This document shows positions 24,304-32,296 of a DNA stretch of 64,000 nt, piece after piece. Location of the stretch: contig OX637287.1 in NCBI GenBank assembly GCA_951799445.1, positions 33,622,224-33,686,223 on the forward strand. The letters are read 5' to 3'. Made by a program: the position numbers and the translations under genes. The notes under the pieces were generated by a model that did no database searches, was not told the origin of the DNA, and saw only the letters and a program-made list of their open reading frames with translations. The DNA comes from Pseudisothecium myosuroides. Taxonomy: Eukaryota; Streptophyta; Bryopsida; Hypnales; Lembophyllaceae. Position 1 is the first letter of the stretch. The number at the start of each line of letters is the position of its first letter.

Positions 24304-25000
24304 ATACCAGCCGGCAATGGCTGGGGTCTAGCAAGGCCCCAAAATTTCAGCATCTAAGTTCTCTATAGAAATCATTGCCCAGAAATTGATGCCTCCAAAA
24401 GCGTAGCCGTTAACGGCTGGGGTCTACGGAGGTTAGAAGAATTTCAGCATTTGACAGAATTTTAGCAAAGAATTTTCTAAATTGGAACCCCAAAAAGCGT
24501 AGCCGTTAACGGCTGGGGTCTGGAAAGGTAGAAAAAAATTTAGCGTTTGACGAAATTTCAGCAAAGAGTTTTGTAATTCGGAACCCAAAAAGCGTAGCCG
24601 TTAACGGCTGGGGTCTGAGAAGGCATAAAAAATTTCAGCATTTGATGAAATTTCAGCAAACAGTTTTCCAAATTGGAACCCCAAAAAGCGTAGCCGTTAA
24701 CGGCTGGGGTCTGGGAAGGCATAAAAAATTTCAGCGTTTCACAAAATTTCAGCAAACAGTTTTTCAAATCGGAACCCTAAAAAGCATAGCCGTTAACAGC
24801 TGGGGTCTGGGAAGGCATAAAAAATTTCAACATTTGACGAAATTTCAACAAACAGTTTTTCAAATCGGAACCTCAAAAAGCGTAGCCGTTAACGGCTGGG
24901 GTCTGGGGAGGCAAAATTTTTTTTAGCATTTGACAAAATCGCACTCTCTATTGGAAGCAAAATAGGACCCAAAAAGCGCAGCCGTTAACGGCTGAGGTCT
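24304..25000. repeat. 96-bp tandem array with a central palindrome
   Basis: About eight units start at 24304 (diverged), 24401, 24497, 24592, 24688, 24784, 24880 and 24976, spaced 95-97 bp. Five of the eight units contain the perfect palindrome AGCCGTTAACGGCT; the units at 24304, 24784 and 24976 carry variants. The array lies within the second intron of the ParB-methyltransferase gene (25030-24230). Because 96 is a multiple of three, both strands stay open and give spurious repeat peptides. The half-site AACGG is the core bound by MYB3R-type proteins in M-phase elements; relevance here is inference. Confidence 0.9.
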
Positions 25001-26193
25001 AGGAAGGCAGGCAGGAAAAAAAAAAAGCACCTGGATTTGCCTCACTCTGCACGCTTGTTGTCCCTTCATTGGCCTTGTTCATTGTTCCTCCATGCTCATC
25101 TCGCCGCGCCAAATCCGCCGCAGCCTCCCCTTCCTCCATGGTGGTACCTCCACCTTCCTCCTCCGTAAGCGGTTGTTGCCTCCCAACCTTCAAAGACGAC
25201 GGCTAAAGATGTGACAAGGTTTACGGTAAACCGTACTCCACTCCAAAAATTGGTAGATGTACCTCAAGGGAATCTTCTGAATAACTTCTTCAATTCTCAA
25301 GATTTTGAGCCAAATTTTTTTTAATCCATAGATTCTACACGTGAGATTCACTCTAATTTTTTTTTGAATTTCCGGACATTCCTACAATTTTACAAAAATC
25401 AGCCAAAACTGCTAAAAATCAAAAGCCTGGATTTGGCCTAAAAATCAGCCAAATCTGAAGATTTCAGGCCAGATTCCAAGATGCTGAATTAGTTTTTAGG
25501 CCATAACTTCTTCAATATGTATCCGTTTTTTAAATGCTTTATACCGTTGGAATTGTGCTTTCGACGCGAACAAAATGATGTAAAGTTGCTAGATTTGCAT
25601 CCAAGAAAATTTTTCACATACATTCAAAGTCAATATCACTTGGGGTTATTATTTTCTTACCATTCTGATTATACTTCCGAACTCTCGCTCCAACTTTGAT
25701 GGTTGTTGTTGTTGTTGTTCTTCTTCTTCCTCTTCTTCGCTACTATATTGATCCAAATCACTACAACCTGAGGCAATATCTAGTTGATTTTCACATAAAA
25801 TGGATTCACCCTGCACAATATCCTCTTGAATTGCTTCACGTGAAATGGGTTCACCTTCCATGATATCCTCCCGAATTGCTTCACACAAAACAATACCTTC
25901 ATATGTTAAATTCCTTGTTGTGCCCGACAAATCAGTTGCAGTGATCCGAGGCAACCGTCTAATCATTCTAGCCCTTAACAATTGCCTTCTACTGGAATAA
26001 GGAAAGCTACTTTTCCTCCTCCTCTTCTTCCTATCCTTTACTAAAGTGTCCAACGTTAGCAATGGAGAAAGGAAGTTCTCTTGCATTTGAAATAATCAAC
26101 TACCAAGGCATTACAATATCAACATCCTCCATACTACATCACCCACTCTTTGGAACATGCCTTTCTACACATTACTTCATCTTCTTCAATAGG

Positions 26194-26201
26194 CTTTTAT
26201 A
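26194..26201 (-). promoter_or_regulatory. TATA box of the ParB-methyltransferase gene
   Basis: TATAAAAG reads on the minus strand 108 bp before the first ATG (26086-26084). Its distance supports that ATG as the start of the gene. Confidence 0.5.
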
Positions 26202-26667
26202 TTCTAAGAGACTTGCACAAATTCTCTCCACAAAGTTACAATTTCATTTTATCACAAAATTGCTGGCTTTATTTGTCTGTTACTGATATCATCATCAACC
26301 ACAAGATTCTTAAATGGTCACTAGATATATAATCATAATTGCATGCATGTCATGGGTCATCATACAGTATAATGCATGATGACACATCATCTCCTGTCAG
26401 TGCTTGTTGTAACTCTGCCAGCATGGTCTGATACAAATTGATCCGTACTTTGTACTATAATTCATTTATTATTGGTGTTGTATTAATTGATGACGTGTAA
26501 TACGCTGCCTTACCCACCTCCATTTTAGATGTTGTTCACATACCTTCTTCTATATCAAATCTTGATATGATATGCAATAACTAGCATTCAAATCATCAAT
26601 CCAATTTCAAATTTTTGTACAGGTAAAAATTCCTATTCTTCGAAACGAACCTACAAGTCTCTCCTTC

Positions 26668-26676
26668 TTTATATCC
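26668..26676 (+). promoter_or_regulatory. TATA-like element of the divergent gene
   Basis: TTTATATCC lies about 90 bp before the ATG at 26765, in a pyrimidine-rich leader. Together with the minus-strand TATA box it makes the 679-bp intergenic region a plausible bidirectional promoter. Confidence 0.4.
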
Positions 26677-26764
26677 ACACCTTTTGCACTTGCAAATATC
26701 AAAGCTTCATTCTTTTTGCTTCTTCGTGTTGTTTGTTGCTTGCAATTTTCTTTAATGCTTCACT

Positions 26765-27595
26765 ATGGCTAGTATTGTCGCTAGAGGCCATGAGGTCCCA
26801 TTTGTTTTACCATTAGGTATTCAAGGTTCTGTACATATGCCCACCCATCTCCTTCATGTCCGCTTTGGATTTTTCCCTTCTTCTATCGTCATAGAGGAAG
26901 AAGTCCAAGGTGACTACAACGTTCTTAAGGAATCAATTTTGCAGGTAAGATGTAGCGATCATGAAGGATTCTACTGGCTTCTTCATGTAGGATGCTATAG
27001 AGTTTATGATCTCTTGCCAGAGCCCTTGCCGGCTTCGACTGAAATACTTCCACCCATTTTTGATGAGTTCACTGTTGAGCGCCCAGTATTACGTCCAGTG
27101 AAAGTGGAGTCTCTAGGTAGTGGATGCTCTGAGAATACAATTTTGTTCAATGTCAACAATGTTAAACGTGAGTCCCTAGAACCTGTGATAGAGTTATCCA
27201 GTGATTCTGAAGGCGAAACGCCAATTAAAGTTTGTCAACCTTCCTCTTTGAATGTTGTTTTGCCATGTATGGTGAATTCAGCCATTCCTACTGCCTTCCG
27301 TACTACCCTTAGTAGTCCTGCATCATTTGGATTTTCTCGTCTTCCTCTCCCTCTGTGGACGCAAGATTACCCACCCTTGGTAATAGAGCGAACACCGACC
27401 AGGTTCTATGCCTTTATCCACTTTTTTAATATATGGGGGTATTGTGAGCGCGGTCCACTGTGCCTTCCAAGCAATGGATCTTTTTTGCTAACGTTTCCTA
27501 AGGGTCGTGGATGGCAGCGAATAATTAGAATGCATGTAGTAACTCACAAGGTAACTGCAATGCTCAGGGGTAATGGTGAAATTCTAACTCCCTAA
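26765..27595 (+). CDS. Unrecognised 276-aa protein with SUMO-type motifs
   Basis: A single uninterrupted frame starts at ATG 26765 (context CACTATGGC) and ends at TAA. I do not recognise the family. The N-terminal third is hydrophobic and possibly globular (VPFVLPLGIQGSV, WLLHVGCYRVYDLL). The middle has two consensus SUMO-acceptor sites, VKVE (~112-115) and VKRE (~133-136), followed by VIELSSDSEGE (~141-151, 27185-27217), a textbook SUMO-interaction motif with an acidic-serine tail. The C-terminal third (LPLWTQDYPPLVIER to the end) is again globular-looking. It is divergent from the ParB-methyltransferase gene, whose product has a similar motif. Nuclear function is an inference. It lacks the nonsense codons of its neighbour, which argues that it may still be under constraint. 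Confidence 0.55.
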   Translation: MASIVARGHEVPFVLPLGIQGSVHMPTHLLHVRFGFFPSSIVIEEEVQGDYNVLKESILQVRCSDHEGFYWLLHVGCYRVYDLLPEPLPASTEILPPIFDEFTVERPVLRPVKVESLGSGCSENTILFNVNNVKRESLEPVIELSSDSEGETPIKVCQPSSLNVVLPCMVNSAIPTAFRTTLSSPASFGFSRLPLPLWTQDYPPLVIERTPTRFYAFIHFFNIWGYCERGPLCLPSNGSFLLTFPKGRGWQRIIRMHVVTHKVTAMLRGNGEILTP

Positions 27596-28980
27596 CTATC
27601 TATCCTATGTCGAGGGTAGACTGGGTAGTTGGCGTCATTTCTCACGTTCCTAACTACGTAAAAAGGGGAACCCCTATGTTCCTTCCATGAACCTCTAAGA
27701 CTATCGTGGGTTTTTAAGACTCCACCTAGAAGTTCTACTTCTAAAGACTAATTCTAAAATCCAACTCTTACTCTAATTTTCAACCTCTAAAAGAAACTCC
27801 AGGCTTTTACCCTTTTAACTCGGCTTTAAGTATTAACTACCGACTTCCATTCTATGTTTTGACTTTTGACTCTAAGTTTTTACTTTCAACTCCTAACTTC
27901 CAAGTTTTAACCTTCTAGGGTAATTCTAAGTTTCACTTTTAATTTTATGTTCTTAATTCCAAACTACTCTAAGATTTACCCTCTAAAGTTAACTCTAACT
28001 TTTCGCTTTCTACTGTAGATTTTTATTCCTAATTTAACTCTAGGTTTTTGACTTTTAACTCTAAATTTTTACTTCCAAAATTAATTCCCAATTTTAACCT
28101 CTAGGGTTGACTCTACGTTTTTACTTTGACTCTAGATTTTTTCTACTTCCAACTAACTCTAAAATTTAACTTCTACCTCTAAGTTTTAACTTCTACTTTT
28201 AGCTTTTGACTCTAACCTTTTACTCCCCAATTGACTCTAAAATTTAACCTTTGAATTTAATCTAAACTTTTGACTTTTGACTTCCCCTTCCAAATTTAAT
28301 CCTATTGTTTTAATCCTGGATTAACTCTAGATGTTACCCTCCTAAATTTAATTCCAACTTTTAACTCTAGGGTTTTGACTTCTATTTTTTACTCTATTCC
28401 TAACTCAAAAATCTACTTCCTAAGTTGATTTTCAATTCTACCGTTGACCTATATTTCTACTCTAATTTTTGACTCCCTAATCAACTTCTAAACTCTTACA
28501 TGAACCTCCCCTAAGATTTGACTTGAGAGTTGAAACCCCTAGGTTAAGTTCTAAATTAATTCTATTTTTTAACTTCCCAAAGTTAACTCTAGATTTTGAC
28601 CTTAGAAGTTTAACTTTAAAAAAATAAAAGTGTAAATTGATTCTAATTCTACCTGCTAATTAATCCCTAATTTTAATCCTAAATTCTCCTTCTAATCTAA
28701 TCCTAAATTCCGTCCATGGTTCCTTGTGGATCAAATTTAATTAAAATTCCTCCGTTCTACCCCTTACCGCTTAACTTAGCCTAACGCGGTCAGTTTACGG
28801 TCAAATCTTAATTATAAGATGTTTTCGGAAACCTCTATTCCTAATCTATCAATTTTTGAATCTAAACTTCTAATTTACACTAATCTCGGATGCTAATCAC
28901 GCTCTAAGGGCAGATTAGGACAATAAAGGCTAATTAGGGAGAAACATCAAAGATTAAATCAAAAACTTACCTCTTCACTA
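27596..28980. repeat. Degenerate pyrimidine-rich quasi-repeat tract
   Basis: The plus strand consists largely of drifting variants of AACTCTAA, TTTTAACTT and CTTCTAACTCTAGG-like words, with no fixed period. It resembles an old, heavily diverged tandem array. No gene is supported. A 112-codon frame at 28984-29322 continues the same composition and is not credible as a protein. Confidence 0.5.
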
Positions 28981-29699
28981 CCGGTGTCGGAAATGACTTC
29001 GTCCACGTCCACGTGTACATCCTCACGCTCCATGGTAGTCTTTGACTTTGTTTTGAATTTTTTCCAAGCTCACCGCTTATTGAGAAGATATTACAATTTT
29101 GATGATCTAAACTCCTTCTTTCCCTTCCTCCTTTCTTTTCTTTCTTCCTCTTTCTTCTACACTAGCACTATTCCACCTAAGCCTTTATGGGTCTTACACT
29201 ATGGCTTCAAACTACGAGAAGGGCTTAATTGTTCTTTCCTACCCTCTTACGCAACCTTGCTTTGTGTCATCCTAATCTTCTTCCCAACGGTTGCAAGGAG
29301 TTCTTCTAGATTTCCTACCTAATCTCCTAGCTAGGCACTATTCATCGTCTCTCTCCTTTTCACTCCTATAACACATCCCTCTCCCTAATTTCCTTCCATT
29401 CTGTGTAAGTGGGAGTGGTGATAGAGACCGTTTTCATGTGCAAGTACGGTGGTGCTCCGCTCTCTTCTTCCTCCTCCCTTTTGTATTTTTGTATTGGCCC
29501 TAATTCTGCTTCACCCCTGCTTAGCACTTAATTAGCCCAACATTCCTTGAGTTTGCTTTATCTTTGTTCATGTTCTGGTTTGAGAGAACCAAAACGTGAG
29601 ACAAAAAAAAGGAATCAAAATTTTGGAGGAGCCTGCCTGGCCCTTCCCGGCTGGCTGGCTGGGGGGTCGGGTTTTAAATATAAAAAAATCTTTTTTTTT

Positions 29700-29850
29700 A
29701 TTTATTGCTGATGGGATGCTGGTTGGGATGCTGGTTGGGATGCTGGTTGGGATGCTGGTTGGGATCGCTGGTTGTGATCGCTGGTTGTGATTGCTGGTTG
29801 GGATGCTGGTTGGGATTGCTGGTTGGGATTGCTGGTTGGGATGCTGGTTC
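29700..29850. repeat. 12/13-bp minisatellite
   Basis: About eleven copies of GATGCTGGTTGG, with GATTGCTGGTTGG and GATCGCTGGTTGT variants, follow one another. Confidence 0.85.
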
Positions 29851-30216
29851 TTTTTCTCTAAGGCTATTTTAGGACTGAAATTTTGCTAAGGCTATTTTAA
29901 GGCTAGGGGGAAATAAAACCTTGGGGGTACTAAACTCACTAAGACCCCGGGAACCAACTAAACTAGATAAACTTTGGGAAGACACTACACTTGATAAGTA
30001 CAAAGGAACCTACATCTCTTGGAAGCTAAACTCTGGAGGTTTCCACAAAGGTCTTGGAAACTAGACTTTGGAATCTAAGGCTATGGAGGTTCAAAGCTTC
30101 GCCGTAAAATCGGGTTTAACACCAACTTTAGGACTTGCGACACTCCATGGGTTCAAAGCTCCGCTGTCTAAGAGTATTTTAACACACACTGTAGGACTTG
30201 ACGTTGTTACTAGTTC

Positions 30217-30540
30217 AAAGCTTCGCCGTCCCGAGAGGGGGTCCACGCAACAAGGGGGAGATTAGAAGAAGATAAAAAAACAAATTTAGAAACACGTGTG
30301 ACAAAGCCAAAGCTTCGCCGTCCCGAGAGGGGGTCCACGCAACAAGGGGGAGATTAGAAGAAGATAAAAAAACAAATTTAGAAACACGTGTGACAAAGCC
30401 AAAGCTTCGCCGTCCCGAGGGGGGGTCCACGCAACAAGGGGGAGATTAGAAGAAGATAAAAAGACAAATTTAGAAACACGTGTGACAAAGCCAAAGCTTC
30501 GCCGTCCCGAGAGGGGGTCCACGCAACAAGGGAAAGATTA
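30217..30540. repeat. 92-bp tandem repeat, about 3.5 copies
   Basis: Copies start with AAAGCTTCGCCGTCCCGAG at 30217, 30309, 30401 and 30493, exactly 92 bp apart and almost identical; the last is truncated. Each full unit contains an ACACGTGT (G-box-type) word and GGGGTCCACGCAACAAGGG. Weaker relatives of the AAGCTTCGCCGT core precede it at 30095 and 30155. Confidence 0.88.
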
Positions 30541-32290
30541 GAAGGGGGTGAGGACACATAAGTAAGGGAAACACACGTTTTAGTACACGTAAAGACACAC
30601 AACTTCACAAGCTAAAGGCCCCCCAAAGCGGCATCGCCAAGGTACGGTGGAGGGTGACTTTAGGATTAGGACACGACCCAAAAAGACTCCTAAACTCACA
30701 AGTTAGCTCACAAGGGTACAACAAGAGAGAACAAGGACTCTTAACTCGTAACAAGGGTATAACAAACGCACGAGAAGTACACAAGGCAAGATAGAAGGAC
30801 CCCCAAGGACCTTCAAAGCTTGAAATCTAGCAACAATGTAGCAAAAAGTGCTCCAAAAACACCGTAGAGGTTTTTGGCTTCAAACGCCAAAATATCCAAA
30901 GCAACTTGGACCCACGGACCCAATTAAAAGTGAGGGGATGTTTTAGAGAGAGAAATGGGGCCCTTATATAGGTTTCCAAGGGCTCACCCCTCTCTCTCAA
31001 GCTCTAAGGTAACCTTATCAAAGGGGATTTTCATCCTCATCCTCAAAGATTTTCATCCTACATCCTAAATTTCTACTTCTACCATCTATGCTAGACCAAC
31101 ATCCTAACTTTTGGAGATTAGCTCCAATCGCCGAACGGATTGCGTCGTTGGATCCAGAACGCCGTGTTTAGTTTTAGATCCCTTAATCCCCGGACCGAGG
31201 CCAAAAACGCATCGTAGGCTAATTTAGTTTAAAAATCAAATCATGGTAAAATCCTAGATCTTGGGGGTCTCCTATTTTGAGAAATGTGAATAGCCTAGGG
31301 TCTCCGGTAGGTGCGAGAGAGTTGGAAAGGACTCTTGGTTGACTTCGTTTCGCCATCGTATGGTCCCGGAATGCCGGTCAACGTGGCGGGGACCCCGCCA
31401 CGTGGTTAATTCCCGAGGAATCTCGCCGGTTCGGGTACTTGCCGCTATCGGAATGTCGTGAAACTTCACGGAGCGTATTATTAACATAAAACAAGCTAGT
31501 CTAATTTTTAATGAGATTTTATTGTAACCTGGGTAATTTCCATGAAATTCCCGTTGGAGGTTAGGAGGGTTGACCACCCGGAAAAAGGTTCTTCTGCAAG
31601 TCGGAAGATGCCGGGATTTTTCACGTGACCTCTCAGGGAGTCGCATGAAAGACGTGCGGGTGTGTTTCCGTACCTGGCACGATTGGTCAATGGAGATTTA
31701 AACTGGACATCTCCTTGAATTAGCGACGGTGCGGGAATCTTCTGCAGGTGGAGGAATCTTGGCGAACCAATTTCGCCGTTGGACTCCTGGCATGGGATTC
31801 ACCCTAGAACACCATCCTTGCGCTGTAGATTCCTCCACAAGCCCGGTCTTGCGTGAGTGGCTCCTGCATGTTAACAATCGGGATTTTGGGAATTCGTCGA
31901 TCTAATGGGGAATTCTAAATCTAACTCTAGGACCCGACCTAGTGGCCTCGCTGTGGATCCCTCGGATCGACCTAGCCATGAATCGCCACATTCATGGTGG
32001 GATTTAGCCCTTTTGGAGCTGTGTGACTCGAATCCTCCAAATCTAACCTTTTCGTTATTTTTATACCATTTTTAGGCAAGGTTTGGGGGATTCTAAGTAA
32101 AAAACACAAATCTAGACCAAATACTATAATGGGTATGACACAACCCTATTTCGGTTCTACACTCTTTTTATGGATTTTTGTATACTTTTATCAACTTTAA
32201 ATTGCAAATTTCCAAAAAAAATAATTCTACGAGTCCCAAGTGACGAATTGGGAGCTCACACCCTCCCAATCAGCGTGATTCCCTTAGTGT
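30541..32290. other. Intergenic region with a GC-rich patch and a palindrome
   Basis: 30541-31060 is rich in AACAAGGG and ACACAAG words; CCTTATATAGG sits at about 30963. 31130-32000 is GC-balanced, with overlapping but unrecognised frames on the minus strand. At 31381-31403 ACGTGGCGGGG is followed by one A and its exact inverse, an 11-bp-arm palindrome ending in ACGT cores. This is the upstream flank of the MULE-like gene and could hold its terminal region, but no terminal repeat was found. Confidence 0.35.
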
Positions 32291-32296
32291 ATTGCA

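Larger units (their letters stand above)
20255..26086 (-). pseudogene. ParB-like / beta-class DNA methyltransferase fusion gene, broken
   Basis: I assembled ten exons by GT-AG sites and matching phase: 26086-25661, 25187-25031, 24229-23629, 23472-23274, 23107-22691, 22591-21699, 21544-21197, 21090-20808, 20696-20496 and 20366-20255. The product would be about 1,210 aa. Order: basic NLS-like KDRKKRRRK (residues ~17-25), a Glu/Gln run, a ParB/sulfiredoxin-like domain with DGNHR (~347), a helical middle, a second basic stretch and SUMO-interaction-like SVVELDDSDED (~785), then a methyltransferase fold with motif IV-like DLIIAEYPDG and C-terminal motif I VADMIASTG. Known family facts: IV before I defines the beta class of N6A/N4C methyltransferases. 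Breaks: TAG at 23862-23864, 23463-23465 and 22697-22699, a one-base frameshift near 22362, a one-base phase mismatch between exons 8 and 9, and TAA at 20255 followed by 32 more open codons to 20156. The intact relatives' function is unknown to me. Joining the first exon to the rest is the least certain step. Confidence 0.62.

Noticed and set aside
24308..24353. Alternative first exon reading LKFWGLARPQPLPA joined at 24229
   Set aside because: It is phase-compatible, but this segment is simply the last unit of the 96-bp array, whereas the exon at 25187-25031 gives the same phase with a good start context and donor.
24558..24926. Repeat-containing reading frames on both strands with 32-residue periods
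   Set aside because: They arise because the 96-bp tandem unit is a multiple of three; the array lies in an intron of the model and both strands are equally open.
24304..25000. Possible CRISPR array or plasmid-like iterons
   Set aside because: Whole 96-bp units drift together, with no conserved-repeat and unique-spacer alternation, and the setting is a plant nuclear intron.
28984..29322. 112-codon Phe/Ser-rich frame
   Set aside because: Composition follows the pyrimidine-rich tract, with no family resemblance or regulatory signals.
30217..30540. Possible CRISPR-like array
   Set aside because: The entire 92-bp unit repeats, including what would be spacers; it is an ordinary tandem repeat.
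29400..32290. LTR retrotransposon spanning the repeats
   Set aside because: No pair of long direct repeats, primer-binding site or gag/pol reading frame could be found.
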